Shown piece by piece: positions 1-13,287 of a stretch of 64,000 bases of DNA. Origin of the DNA: Eleusine coracana subsp. coracana (lineage: Eukaryota > Streptophyta > Magnoliopsida > Poales > Poaceae). The stretch spans positions 73,458,403 to 73,522,402 of the forward strand of contig CM064426.1 in the NCBI GenBank assembly GCA_032690845.1, written 5' to 3'. The translations under genes were made by a program, and so were the position numbers. Under the pieces are notes generated by a model, which worked only from the letters and a program-made list of their open reading frames with translations, was not told the DNA's origin and ran no database searches. Position 1 is the first letter of the stretch; each line of letters starts with the position of its first letter.

Positions 1-848
1 GGGTTTCATTTTTAGCGACGGTTCTAAAGGTACCATCCTAAATGTTAAGGATTTAGCGACGGTTTTCTTATAACCGTCCCTAGATCCTCAACTTACGGCA
101 ACGGTGTTTAGGACGCTGTCCCTATTTACCAGTTTATAGCGACATTTTAATTCACCCGTCCCAATTTCCTATGTTATAGTGACGGGTTTTTGTCACTCGT
201 CTTTGCTCTCTCGGCTTGCCTGATCCCTTCATTCAGATTCAAATCTTTTTGCAGGGCGGCTGTCCCTATTTGCAGGTCCTCACCACCCGGCATCTCCCAG
301 CGCCTTTCTTGGCTCAGCTTTGCACGTCTGCTACTTCTCTGAGCAGCTCTGCTCAGCTTTGCTTAATTGCTTGGTCCTCTGCTCCCTTCTGGGCTTTCAT
401 TTGCCTGCTACCTCTGCCGGCAATTGCTAGAGACGGCCGCCTCTCGGGGTAGTCAACGTCGTACCTACCCGTGGTGGCTGATGGTGACACATCCAGACCA
501 CGCTCCCGGAGTAGTCCACGCCATCGGCCATCGGTCGTCAAGCGTTGCCAGCAGGCCCGCCTCTCCTACACTTCCAGGGAATTTGCAAGGTGTGAATAAA
601 TTTATACCTTCCATAATATAGTAGTTGATATAATTTAAAATAGTTGCATTTGTACATTATAGGTGAGATTGACATCGTTTTGGCCATTTCTCCAACATCA
701 AGGGCATTTTTGTTGATTTGAAATTTTTATTGTGCTCCCTCAACTTGGCAGGTTAGTAATATTCCCTCATCGAGTATATCTACTAATTTGTAGGCTTTCT
801 ATAATTGTAGTGGTAATAACAAAAAGTTGATATATTTGCAATTTTAGC

Positions 849-2116
849 GATGGGTAAACGTGCTTGAAATCGCACTTCTCATGAATATTTGAAGGAGGTC
901 TCGGATTTCATTGATGTTGCTATGGATGACATGAAACTGATGGAGATGAGTGTGATGTATTGCCCATGCATTGATTGCAAGAATGAAAAGAAATTTTCAC
1001 ACTCAATGCACCTACATGCACATCTGATTATGCATGGATTTTAAAAAAAAACTACAAAATTTGGAACAAACATGGTGAAGAAGGAATTAATCCTGGTGAG
1101 CCACCTGAGGGATTCGGGGATGACATTGGTTACTAAGCACCAATAATAAGGGAGATTAACAACTTGGTGATGATGAAATTCTAGGTATTGATGATGACTA
1201 TGTGGATCTTGTCTATAACATCGACCAGATGATAAATGATGCTAAGGTAAACAATGAGGCTGAGTATACTGAAAAGGAGTTTGCAAAGTTTCAAGATCTT
1301 GCGTGAGATTCCAAAAAGCTAAAGGCAAGCAATTGATGGTCAGATCAGAGCTTCAACGCCTTGCTACAATTGTTAGAGGACATGCAAAGAAGATAATATG
1401 TCCATTGGGATTAGAAGTTGAAAAGACACATGCATGTAAGCAGCATTGCATTTTGTATCGTGGCTAAGGTTATGCCGACCTAACTCGGTGTCCTATTTGT
1501 GGAACTCCACAGTACAAGTGCAGAAAAGATGGGGGTGATTAGGAGGTACCTAGCAAAAGGAATGGAGCACCTCAAAAAGTGGCGTGGTATTTTCCTATCA
1601 TCCCTTGTTTGAAACGTTTGTTCGCAAATAGAAAGGAGGTTGAGCTTCTCCGTTGGCATGCATGGAACGAGGATGAGAACAGCAAGGTCTAGAAGAATGA
1701 TGGCAAATATCGACATCCTACAGATTTGGTTTTGGAAGAACCTTGACCAAAGGTTTGGGGATTTCACCAAAGAAGTGAGAAACATCCGGTTGGCTTTGAG
1801 CACGAATGAGATGAATCCATTTGGTGACATGAGTGTTGCCCACAGCACATGGCCAGTTGTTTTGTGCATCTACAACCTTCCACCTTGGCTCTACCACAAA
1901 AGAAAGTATCTTATATTGTCAGTGCCGATCAGCGATAAAAAACAACCCGGCATCAATATTGATCTCTACTTGAGGCCACTGATAGATGATCTTAAAACTC
2001 TCTGGTCCAATGGTGTTGAGGTGTGGGACCAATTCAAGAGAGAGTACTTCTGCATGCATGCTATACCCTTCTATACGATAAAGGACCTCCCGGCATTATA
2101 TTCTGTGTTAGGATAG
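849..2116 (+). pseudogene. TNP2-like CACTA transposase remnant
   Basis: Two parts of a plant CACTA transposase are recognisable. Around 880-1135 a frame reads like the N-terminal transposase-associated domain (YLKGVSDFID..., MYCPCIDCKNEKKF, HAHLIMHGF), then meets stops. From 1720 to 2116 an open stretch reads like the TNP2 catalytic region (NPFGDMS, WPVVLCIYNLPPWL, IDLYLRPLIDDLKTLW, NGVEVWD). The parts lie in different frames with several stops between them, so no functional protein is made. The family cuts and pastes CACTA elements in the nucleus. Downstream sequence to about 2560 (for example LGRHRECV-like pieces) is probably more of the same gene but too decayed to place. Confidence 0.75.
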
Positions 2117-2734
2117 AGTAAGGCAGGAGGCAAAGGTTGTCCTTAGTGCTTGTATGACACCGAGAGTGTGTGGCTTAGAAACTCGAAGAAGCCAGAGTAC
2201 ATGAGAACTCGGCGATTCCTTTCTAGGAAGCACCCATATCGTAAAATGAGCGCTCAATTCGATGGCACTGTTGAAAAAGGCTCAGGTCCATGAAATTTTA
2301 CTGGTGAACGCATTTGCGAGGACCAGAGGAGAATCGCTTCATCAGTTTTTGAAAAAAAAAGAAAACATTCTAAAATAGATGAAAATGATTTGTGGAAGAA
2401 AGAATCCACATTTTTTGATCTCCCATACTAGAAGTACTTGGTTGTACGTCACTGCATTGATCTCATGCATATTTTGAAGAATGTTTGTGAAGCTATTGTG
2501 TGCACATCGCTGAATATGAAAGGAAAGAGCAAAGACCATAAAAACGGCTGAGCAGACTTGAAGGAAATGGGATTATTATGCACAATGATATGCTTTTGAA
2601 GTTGTGTGAATATATATGTTGTTGTGTTCTATCATCTGTCATGTTGATATTATGTAATCTGTTTTCTGTGATGTAATCTTGATATTATGTGATCTGAACA
2701 ATAAGATGCTTTTGATGTTCACTGACGTGGAGGT

Positions 2735-3325
2735 AAAAATAGGACGGGTGGCAACCCCGTCCCTATAGATAGCAGAGATGGGGTTTAGTAATCCGTCCCT
2801 ATAAATGTAACAGGGATGAGGTAAAGACACGTCTTTTAACATATAGAGACGGTTGTGAAAAACTGTCGCTATATCTTATAGAGACGGGTACACAGAACCG
2901 TCGCTATACCTTATAGAGACGGGGACATAGAACCGTCACTATACCTTATAGAGACGTGTGATCAGAACCTTCTGCATAATTTGCAGTGATGATTACTATA
3001 AACCGTCGCTATACCTTATAGAGACGGGTGTCTTGAACCGTCTGCATAATTTGCAGTGATGGTTTAGCTAAGCCGTCACTAAATGGTATGGGGACGGCTT
3101 TGTCCAACATCCCTACAGGGGTCATGAACCGTCTCTAAATATCAGATACGGTTGTGCCTTGCCATCTATAAAAACTTCTACGGACGGTTTCAGCAGCTGT
3201 CACTATATGCTAATATTTAGCGATGGCTTTAGCCCCGTCCCTACAGCCTTGGATTTAGAGATGCGAAAATTGAGACGGTCACATTTTACGTCGCTAAAGG
3301 TCCTAAACCACCATCACTAAAACCC
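2735..3325. repeat. CACTA subterminal repeat array (right end)
   Basis: About a dozen copies of a 30-35 bp motif follow one another, built around cttatagagacgg, a variable spacer, and aaccgtcgctata, so each unit is close to an inverted pair. A longer piece, gaaccttctgcataatttgcagtgatg, recurs 66 bp later with slight changes (2967 and 3033). Similar motifs occur at 11-195 at the left end. Such arrays are transposase binding regions in CACTA elements. Confidence 0.8.
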
Positions 3326-3340
3326 TTTTCTGTAGTAGTG

Positions 3341-4832
3341 AGAATTAAAAGAGACATGTGACTTTTCTTATGTAAAAGCTGCAGTCTTTTATTTTATTTT
3401 TCCTGTAATGCGGGCACTCATCCCTCTTAAAGAAGATGAGAATCAGCACACAAAGCTTTTGTGGCACGGCACATCAGCACAAAATCACAAACACTTCTCT
3501 ATTTTATCACTTCACATATAGCCTCAGTGCATTAAGACATGGAATAAAACAAAGAAAATAAAACTGAAAAGGGCTGGGATAGGCAATAGTGGCACACAGC
3601 AGCGTGAACTCATTCTTTTATACTGGAGAAGGCAGGATTGAACACCACACAATCATTAGTATAATTACTCCGTTCAAACTTCAAAGTATGTATAGTTTCG
3701 TACAATAAACTCCCTATACTTTGGACAAGTTCGTCCTGTAGATTATTTTAAAAAGACCTGCCAAATTAAATTAAAAATTGTAATTGTAACAGTTTTAGAA
3801 AAGAAATCAGAGACCTCATATCTTCTACAATACTAAACAAAAATATGGGTGCTACTTGGGGGACAGACCACGAGACGGAAGGAGGAGAGAAGTGGATGAA
3901 AGATGAAACCCATAGAGATTGTTGACATCATTCCAGGTGATCAATCGAGCAACTAAACCAGTTATTCAAGTAATCTGGATTTCAGACTCAAGATACAGTT
4001 AAATCAATCAAGTTTTGAGGGTTTATGAATTTGAATATCAAATTTATTACAGAAGTATCATTTGAATATCTTTACAACACGTATGCACCAATCAGCATTC
4101 AAGAAGGAAGGGTGGGCGATCAACATCACCACAATGTAATTTTCATATTGGCAAGGAGGAATGACGCCAAGCAAGGTGGTAACCTTGCAAACAACGTTGT
4201 CTCGTAAGGAAAGGAGGACTACATGAGGGATGTACTTTTTTTTTTTTTGAGGGAACATGAGGGATGTACTTGGTTTGTGTTCTCGTGTTCAGAAGTTGAT
4301 ATACGTATCCTAGTCCGACAATTTCTTAGCACACACGACCAACGCAATGATGTGACAAGCTAAAACCCTGAAAAGTAGCTAAACTCCTAACAGACATTTA
4401 CTGAAACTACATTTTAGTTATTCCAAAATTGGATGTGCCAAATGGCGCCCTTCTCTTCCACTACTATGCATACAAAGCACCAGAGAGTAACTGGATTGCG
4501 TGGACTTGGATATCTGAATATGATGTGATGCTCAGCGGACACTAGTTAGATCATGGGACAGCTGTAGACCTGTTATTTAAGGTCCCTAGCTTTGCCAAGC
4601 CATTTCTTTGCTGTCGATGACTGCCACGGCAGATGCTCTGTCATGCAAGAAGCCATCTCTGAGCTAGTAAAACAAGAAGCTATTGCTGCAGAGCTCTAGC
4701 CCCATTGATTTCTCCTTCTAGACAGTTGATTGGTAGACAGATGGACGGTGCACCAAATAACTACAGCATTTAAAGAGTTTTAGCTGTCCACTAAAAAGAG
4801 CAGGTCTCGATTGTTAGTTTAGCCATTGTATG
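3341..4832. other. Intergenic/decayed repeat DNA, no gene seen
   Basis: AT-rich sequence without a credible reading frame. Around 3660-3745 short phrases (actccgttcaaac, ccctatactttgga) resemble worn MITE or repeat ends, but no paired termini were found. It also holds a tiny poly(T) insertion, listed separately. Confidence 0.5.
4221..4270. mobile_element. Ultrashort poly(T) insertion with 16-bp target duplication
   Basis: The 16-mer acatgagggatgtact occurs at 4221-4236 and again, perfectly, at 4255-4270. Between the copies is only a run of about 12 T followed by gaggga (4237-4254). On the minus strand this is TCCCTC plus a poly(A) tail bounded by a long duplication, the mark of target-primed reverse transcription. 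The inserted body is almost absent, so it is either an extremely 5'-truncated LINE/SINE copy or a tail-only event. Confidence 0.7.
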
Positions 4833-4952
4833 TGTTGACACCGGAAATTAACAGGCCCAGTTGTAGGCCAGAAGACTTGATATCAGCCAACTAAGAAGAA
4901 GATGAAAAGGCAAGGTGCGGAAAGTGAACCCGTTTTGGGCTACTTTTGTTTT

Positions 4953-5223
4953 TGTTAGAAATAATCTTTATCATGAATTCACCAAATTCATTCCCATACT
5001 CAATCCCAAGAAATAGGCGTGAGGGGATGATAGAGAACCCGTTTCCCTTCCTTTATATCCCAAGAACAAGCACACAAGACACATAGAGATAGGTGGAGAC
5101 TCATCTATTCTTATTCCACTTTTAGATTTATACACAAGGGTTGTTTATATAGAGATAGAGGTGATTCTTCAAGGGTGGGAATGTGAAGGTGTAAAGCCCA
5201 CATAACTTATTGTATTCTTAACA
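4953..5223 (-). repeat. Left (3') LTR of copia-like element, 271 bp
   Basis: Begins tgttagaaataatc and ends attcttaaca, with TG...CA ends. It shares long stretches with 11179-11803, for example aagaacaagcacacaagac and agggttgtttatatagaga. Confidence 0.85.
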
Positions 5224-8200
5224 CTTCCCTTTTGGCGTGCACCGCAACCAACTGATATCTCATTAAAACTCCAAAAAACCTATTGGAAAAAAGTTGGAGA
5301 GAGAGTTCATAGTTGTCGCTAGATGCATTTGCATATATTGTTGCCTCATTAAAAACCTTATGTGAGAAACTTCAGAAAAACTCACAAAGGAAAAAAAGAG
5401 TGCAACTAATGTCTTCTGGACAATTATGATCTTCCAGATCAAATATTATTCTTGATTATCGATCCTGAACAAGGGCCAATGTATTAGAACAAGCTCCCCC
5501 TCAACTTTACAATAATATTTAATTATATTTTTCAACAGTTTCTACTCAAAGTGTATCAATATAGAGACATATTCACGTAACGATTACATCTGGAGAGTTT
5601 TACTTCATATTACATATAGATCGATAAAATAAGAGTACTAAGGTAACATGAACAATAAGCTCATGTGTATTGGTGGTGTTGATCTACTGGATCTAAATAT
5701 ATCATGGCTAAGCATTCAAGGCCATATAATAAAAAAAAACTATGATTATGTTTCATATAATACCTTCCAGGTATGTCTCAGACTTTCATGTCTAGTAAAT
5801 GATGATCAATCATTAAACACATACTCCCCCTGACGACAACATGTGTTCAAGTCTAGCCTTTTGATCCCATGTCACAAAAATATATTATCAGATTATTTAG
5901 TATTCTAGACATGTATCTTATTGTTCTTCTAGAACTTTGAGAAAAATAAGCTCTGGGAGCAATGAATTTAGATTTCTATCACACACTATAATACTAACAT
6001 AATTATGCAATGCAAATTTCAATATTCCTACCTAGAACTAGAAGTGTGATACAATTGCACTTGCATGCACCTTTTAGCGGTGCTTCATAAAGCTCCAAGC
6101 TTTAATGCATTTGCAACTTAATTTCCATAAAACTTTAGCTTGGATCCTTTAGGGATCAACTAGTGATTCTTTTAAAGGATCATCTCATTGGCTACATGAT
6201 AAAGTAAAAAAATATATCTAGTCTAATATTCTAGCATAATGGGGATAAAATTGCCAGTAACACCAGTTATACCTTCAAGGTGCTAGAGGATATCGCCAAT
6301 ACAGATTTTTGGTAGGTATGCATATGATAGATAAATATATCATGAGTGATAAAGTACTTCTAGTACTTCCAACAAAGAGTTGCACAAGTTAGTTTGACAC
6401 ACTTCTAGTGTTTATATTCCTCAATTCATTCATTATCAGACCTAAAATGGGTCACTGTCCATTTGGACAATATGATCATTGGTCTATTTAGACTAATAAA
6501 TTGTTTGGTTCCTTCTAGGAAATTCCTCCAAGGAAAAACTATCTCTGCCAGAGATATAGGTATTTCTTTTAGAAAGAAAATTTTGGTATGAGATTTACAT
6601 GTCACAACATACAATTTATTATGAGTCCTTCTAGGATCTCTATTATTTTCATAATCATGTATACTGTATATTATAATTTAAATATATTTGCCAGATATAT
6701 AATGGAGCAAAACAATGTCTTATGTGGTATTTGGTCTATTCTGACCATTTTGAACCATCACTTTTCATCACCTTATTAATCATAATGTGACCCATAAATG
6801 TCCGAACAACAGGTTCGTAACTTTTATTTAGTGATTTTTGGTTCAACCTCAATTGTAATTTATTTGACCCGAAATGAGAGCTTCAAGAACTCGTGCCTAG
6901 GACTTTGTTCCGGATCTGGTTCTCCTCTGGAGGTACCTTCAGGGCAATAATATATTAGGAGTATGTAAGAGGAGTACTTCTCTATATAGATTATGCTTAG
7001 ACTATGGCACTAAAATCTTTGATCCGTAGGCGTCCCCACAAATCTTGAATGTGTGAAAACAAGTCAAACATGGATATGATATAAAATCCCGGGTATATCC
7101 ACATCCTTCAAGTAGTAGCGCTATATATGTTTCAAATAAATTCATATTTGATTTCTCCTCAATAAGATATAGTTCTGGTAAACTCCACACTTCTAGTGTA
7201 TAGGAGGATAAGCTAACTACAAGTTTAGCTTGCTTTATGCATTTTGAATTGTAAACATCAAGGCATTCCATATACTGGGCATTTCTCCCCCTAATGCCGA
7301 GATATTTAAATAGAAGCATACTAAACATCCCCGACCATCCAAATTTAGTGGTGGCTAATGTACGCTCTGGTGGTGATATGTTTGGGAAATCTTATGCACA
7401 TCAACAAGAGGGAGATTTTTATCATTTCTATGCAGTGAGATTTTACTTAATATTAACAGAGTATCACAAAAACTAGATAGTCTCTTCTACAGGAGAGATA
7501 TCCTTAACTTTAGGTTAGGGTCCACAACTAGTAGCGGATTACTATCACAAGCTTGCAAAAATTTATTTGCTATGGAGTGTGCTTCTTAGTCTTCGGGACC
7601 TAATACAATATGCAAGTAAAAAATGAAATATATTCATAGCCAAAATATATCCTTCAAGGAAAAATGCACATCAATTATATGATCATTAAGAAATACCTTC
7701 ATGGTCATGTCTTCTAATACAATTCATGGTAAACTATGCATTCTGGTGTGTTGAGAAAAGCTTGCATATGCATGATAACAAGAAGTGCCACTCAAAGGAT
7801 TGTTACTAACAAGTAACAATTCCCTAAGCTGAATATCTAGCTATTTTAGGTTATTGCCCAAGATTGACCCAAATTACTCATACCACTTAGAAATTGGGTT
7901 ATTAACATATATTTGTTGTGATATAATATTGTTCTAATAATTCAAATTATCATTAAGAATGAAGAGAAATGGTAGATTAGAACATGTAAGTTGGAGAGTT
8001 CTATTTGTCTAGGAAAATTAATCTAGTGCAAAGTCTCGACTATGCAAAAGATTTTAACTCTTTATAAAGAGCATAAATGACCAACATCTTTCGAGAACAA
8101 ACTCTATTACAGTAAGGTGACCTTTGTTATTGAATAAAATCTTAACTTTGGAAAGTGGAGGAGATTACTAAAAGTCTCCATAAGGTCTTCATGAACCTTT

Positions 8201-8967
8201 CCAAAAAAACACAATAAGGGGGATTTGTCACTAATAGTCTTGTTTTCAAGACCTATATCTCCTTGCAACAAGAATAAGAAAATAAAGACCCCACTAATAT
8301 GTTAATATATCAGCAAGCTTGATTTATGGCGATAGGGGATCCATCCATCTTATTGCTTCCTAACTCATGGTAGGTTACAATTAAGTCATGTTTAGGTGCA
8401 AGGATGTGGAGGATATTGGCATGCTGGAACTACATACCTCCAATCGACCACCTATGTCCTTCATGGACATATTCTACCATGCATTGGCTTAATGTTATAA
8501 TTTACAATAATATATTCCTTGATTTCCATTCATTGTACCTATGATCTTTTCAGTGACTATAGGTCTTGTGATTCTGAGGGTGATGCACAGCTAGAATATT
8601 TTAGTCTAGTCATGGACAAGTAGCTAGTGTGATTCTTCATCAGGAAGGAAACTTTGGATCTTCATGCAAGCCACAAAAACTGTCTCAAAATATTATCAGT
8701 ATTTCAATAAAAATATTGTAACTTGTTACTACTGGAAAATATAATTGGAAACCACATAAGAGAAATACAACTCATGCTTTTTAGCAGCAAGGTAGGATGG
8801 AATATGTTGAGTGCAGGTCTTGTGACATCTTGACAGATGTGGTAAGCCTAGGTAAAATTTTGACATCTGATGTCTAATTGTCCAAATTTTTCATGCACTT
8901 TATTCAAAATTTACTTCACGTAAATAAATGTGAAGCATGAAAGAAAATACAAAGAGTGAAGATTGGT

Positions 8968-9010
<43 letters not shown>

Positions 9011-11178
9011 TTAGATATATTTTACATAATTTTCTAGACTTTCTCCAAGCATTATAGATTTTTGTTGCACTTATAATGGTCCTCGGGTAATACTTTAGGA
9101 TTATACAACCCACATATAATTTATCTTCATAAAACAAGAAATGGAAGAAAAACAAAAACCCATAATAAGATGCTTTCCAAGGGAGTGAAAAATAAATTAT
9201 CATACTTTATGGAAGCATATAAACTAGAAATTCGGTTTCTAGATTCCGAAGTGGAAGCTGCATCAAGTTCAACCGATTATGTGCTAAACAAAATAGGGAG
9301 AATAAAAACAACCCTTGTAGAGGTGTTATAATGTTTTGCTGGAACATATGTATAAATTCCACAAACAACCGGACTTAGACCCTCTAACAATCACATATTG
9401 TAAAGTTAGCATAATTACTAAAAATCATGAGGATCAATAAGTTAAAATACAACAATACCAGTTTTTTGAAGGAATAACCAAAAACACAATAATCGAAATG
9501 GTATGTGTTTAAAAGCCATAATCTTCAAGGGCTAAAAACATGTATATTCTCTTAGCGTATGTCAGTTCCGTCGTTGTAGCTAACTTCGGGGAAATGATTG
9601 TTCCAATAAAATACCGGTGCAGGGTCCATCTAGGGACAAAATAAATAAACGTCTTCAGGTGACAAGACATGACCAACGTGTAACAACGGATGGTTTCTAT
9701 TTAGACACCTCGGTCACCGAGCCATTCAGGCAACAGAGTGTGTGCTTATGTGACAACCGACAAACCATGACTTTAGGCCGGCAGTAGCTTGGTGCGTAAT
9801 CTTGAGTAGCTTCAGGCAATAGGCTATCACAGGCCAAGCTTCAGGCTATAGGCTATCACAAGCCAAATTTCAAGCAATCATGAGTCGCAATGTCAGTATG
9901 TCACTCGTGTAAGTCGACGGCCTGTTCGCTGCGACAAGCGCGAGCACCATAGGGCGTCGTGACATGAATGAATATGAGCCTGCTCATTGCTAAACAATAG
10001 ACAATGAAGGATGTGCCATGATACGAGAAAAATAAAATGGTGAGAAAGGCCAAAGCTGATATGAGGCTCATGCACTCAATCCAACAAAACATGTTGTTCC
10101 AAGCTAAAAAAAATACTAGTACTATAACACAAGGAATTGATTAATCAGCAATTATTGGCATCTAATCTACCGGATTAAAAGCCATAAAAATTGCTGGAGT
10201 GTCATGGAAGGGCGCACATAAATGGAGTTTAATTCTCATCAGTTTGTGTCACGTTTGCCTTGCAAGTTAATTATTATCAAGGAGGAACTCAAGTGCCACG
10301 CAAATTCATTTAATCAGCATCAAAACAGCTGCCGTAACGTTTGTTCGTCATTGCTACGCACATCTCCATCAGGCTGCATGCGAACAGCCAGGCCAACAGC
10401 CGCTAATTGTTGTATTAATCACTAGGGTAGGCAGACAAACAGCTGTGTGCACGATCGTGATTCGTGAGCGATCGAGAAAAAACAAGTTGCAGAAGGCGAT
10501 ACACGGCAGGCCGGCGGGGCTCGCAGTTGTGCAGTTCATGGCTTCGTGCTAAGGACAATGAGGACCGACAAAGTATAGGCCAGTTGATGATCAAACACAG
10601 GAGCATGATGTGCTGCTAGTCGTGGGGGGAGCTCGTGGCCGTGGGCACGCACCGGTCTGTCAGGTGCTGTGGCGCCGCTTCAAGCAGGCGTGACGAGTAC
10701 AGCACCGAAGGTCATGCGTTTGTGAGTCCGGAAAAATTAAGGTGCGTGCTCATGCTATGAGCAGGAGGATTTCAAAGACACATATGTCATCATGCCTTCA
10801 ATTTTACTACTAATTATGTAATCTGCAGGATTATCATTAGTAGATGAAAAAGGATTAACAAAAATTTGTACCGTCATTCATGCAAGGTATACGACGCCTG
10901 CCGCGTAGGGCAGTTCGGCTAGCCCATTGATCTGCCGATCTGATCACGATGTTTGGCTTGATGGTACCGACGAGATCCATGGTGAAGGGGTCCACGATCA
11001 CGGCAAATCAACCCAAAGTGGTAGGTTGCATTTGTCTCCATGAAAGGATCATCCCCACATACCTCGTAACCAGTAGATCAATTAAGCGGTTAGCATCATA
11101 TAAACAAAATTGATCTCAAGTGAGTAATTTTAGAATGACTCACCTGACTCAATTACTAGAGCGAAAGTGCTGATAACG
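5224..11178. other. Internal region of copia-like element, no intact gene
   Basis: Nearly 6 kb without a frame longer than about 110 codons and without recognisable protease, integrase or reverse transcriptase. Purine-rich tracts on the minus strand (for example the complement of ctccccctcaac near 5502 and ctccccctgacg near 5825) recall the polypurine tracts of copia elements. From 9890 to 10720 the sequence is more GC-rich and of unknown origin. Confidence 0.5.
8970..9008. repeat. (AT)n microsatellite
   Basis: About 19 uninterrupted AT units lie inside the copia-like element. Confidence 0.95.
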
Positions 11179-11803
11179 CGATAGAAATAATCTTTATCAT
11201 GGATTCACCAAATCCATTCCCATACTCAATTCCAAGAAATAGGCGTGAGGAGACGATGGAGAACCCGTTTTCCTTCCCTTAGAGCATCTCCAAAAGCTCC
11301 CCAAAAAATTGATCCTAAAAGAGTATTTTTGGGAGCAACCCAAAAATTATTAAGAAGAAGTTTTCTTCTCTCCTTCAACAGTTCTCCCTAAATAGATGAA
11401 GAAAACTTTTGATTGGGTCATATCAGCATCTGGGACCATAACAACATTAATTTTCTTCTAAATACAAGTATTGGTGTCCTTAATTTCCCCCTCATTCCTA
11501 GCTACAAATAAGAAGAATTTAGTGAGAGAATAAAACTATAAGTTATTTAGGGGAGCTGTTGAGATAATTTTTTAGACTAAACCCCATTAATTTGATTTAG
11601 GGATAGTTTTTAGGGAGATTTTGGAGATGCTCTTATATCCCAAGAACAAGCACACAAGACACATAGAGATAGGTGGAGAGTCATCTCTTCTTATTCCACT
11701 TTTAGATCCATACACAAGGGTTGTTTATATAGAGATGGAGGTGACCCTTCAAAGGTGTGAACGTGAAGGTGTAAAGCCTACATAACTTATTCTATTCATA
11801 GCA
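11179..11803 (-). repeat. Right (5') LTR of copia-like element, carrying a MITE
   Basis: Matches 4953-5223 throughout once the 351-bp MITE and its duplicated TTA are removed. The first bases differ (cgatag against tgttag), and the end is atagca followed by the GTTTT duplication. Confidence 0.85.
11282..11632. mobile_element. Tourist-like MITE (PIF/Harbinger)
   Basis: 351 bp with terminal inverted repeats GAGCATCTCCAAAA...TTTTGGAGATGCTC, 14 bp perfect, flanked by a TTA duplication (11279-11281 and 11633-11635). The empty site is visible in the sister LTR at about 5080. No coding capacity. Close relatives of its ends bound the composite element at 44879-47041. Confidence 0.92.
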
Positions 11804-12525
11804 GTTTTATTTCCTCATAGATAAATTTTCTATTTAGGAATAAACACTAGTCAGTTTAGATTAGAGTCCCGATCGACTCGATTCAAGACCTCTTACATGG
11901 ACCTATAAATATGTAATAGTTTGTATGAAATAAGAACAAAATTCAATACAATTCGGCGCATCATCACCCTTTTTCTCTTTTCAATGTGTTCTTGTATCGC
12001 GTGGGCTGCATCGGCTATGATCTCAGCGGGAGACTTGGATTTGTCACTTTCAGTAATTTCATCGACTTTGATTTGTACTTTCTTGTTAATTTGATATTCT
12101 AATTATAGTTTATGTGATTGCTAGTTATCTGATAATTAGAGCTAAATTAGGGTCGTTGTATTTCAAAGCTAATCGATACAGTACGTAAGATAAAGTGACT
12201 CGAATAATAGATCAAAACCAAGAACCGTTAAATCAGACAAATTACTACGGTAGATAAGACTGAAACGAGACAATATGCAACAAAAAGCCTAGATCTGTGG
12301 GGCTGCATCGACGTTCGATCTCTTACTGAGTCGATAGGGTTAGAAATAACCTAGTTACAACCAATTTGATTTAGTTCTATCAGAATGTTTAGCCGATTGT
12401 TGGATTATATGTCAAACTCTCTTAATCAAATCATTGCTTTAATATCGTGTAGGCATAGCCGTGATCTTATTTATTATTTCAATCAACGTCGACTTGCTTG
12501 TATCGACTTTGTATTATGTTACCTC

Positions 12526-13287
12526 TGATGTAGATGAGGCCCGATCTTCTAAGAGGTAGGGGATAAACTCGACTATGGTGACTCGCATCGATGAGCCGGC
12601 TTGAATCAGACATGATCCAACCCCGCAACCATTACACCAAGCACAACTGGATTATTCCTGCAAGCACATCGAGAACACAAGCAAGAAAGGATGAACACGC
12701 AATCTGAAATTACAATTATGGATGAAGCGAATCATAAAAAAAAAGGTTCAAGCTCTGAACACAAAAGGACTAATCACCACAGTGGTGTAGAACAAGAACA
12801 GGGGTCCTGGATTACTGTAAAAGGACTTGTTGTCACAGTTACAATAAATCAATTAGGTTTCTCTCAAGAAAACTGAACAAAACAAAACCCGAGTCTAAAT
12901 GGCGGTGGATACTGAGTTTATGAGGGATCCAGGGGCGTTCTAGGGTTGGGGGCGACCAGGAGGGGGTGCCCACAACATGGGCTTAAGGCCCAACATGATA
13001 CAAGGACAAGTTAGCCTAATATAATTGGCGTAGCACCTTGTCATGGTCACACAGCATGACTCACGACCCTTCTGAAGCTAGGACCAAAAGCAAAACGATG
13101 GCGTCATCATGCCCTTTCCAAAGCATTAAAGAATGCCTTATTTAGACGTCAGATATGGGAGATATCATCAAAACCGTGCAGGGGTATCGGCTGAGTCCGA
13201 GATGAATATGACGATCGAGTTGGTGACGACTTGTAACATGGGGAAGACCATGATGTGTGCATATCTAGCATGGTGATGTCCTCATCA
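12526..13287 (-). repeat. 3' LTR of deleted gypsy element
   Basis: Aligned with 13455-14215 over its full length with many substitutions, for example in the gaggtaggggataaactcga block. The copies are clearly older than the chromovirus LTRs at 24421 and 31128. Confidence 0.85.

Larger units (their letters stand above)
1..3340 (+). mobile_element. CACTA (En/Spm) DNA transposon, nearly complete, decayed
   Basis: The right end reads ...ttttctgtagtagtg, which is CACTACTACAGAAAA on the other strand, a canonical CACTA terminus. The terminus is followed inward by AAAAGGGTTTTAGTGATGG. The window opens with gggtttcatttttagcgacgg, which lines up with that inner part, so the left tip should lie only about 15 bases outside the window. 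Both ends carry short inverted subterminal motifs (gacggtt / aaccgtc) of the type bound by CACTA transposases. The interior retains a broken TNP2-like transposase. No continuous transposase frame survives, so the copy should be non-autonomous. The 3-bp target duplication would be AGA (3341-3343) if the left flank agrees. Confidence 0.85.
4953..11803 (-). mobile_element. Ty1/copia-like LTR element, non-coding remnant
   Basis: Directly repeated LTRs at 4953-5223 and 11179-11803 are flanked by a perfect 5-bp duplication GTTTT (4948-4952 and 11804-11808), so this is one insertion. It landed in the Tat-like LTR. Reading on the minus strand puts the 5' LTR on the right; the adjoining sequence reads TTATCAGCAC, like primer sites of some plant copia elements. 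The 5.9-kb interior is AT-rich and has no intact gag or pol frame, so it is either very decayed or a non-autonomous derivative. The copia assignment rests on LTR size and the primer-site resemblance and is tentative; the LTR element itself is certain. Confidence 0.75.
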
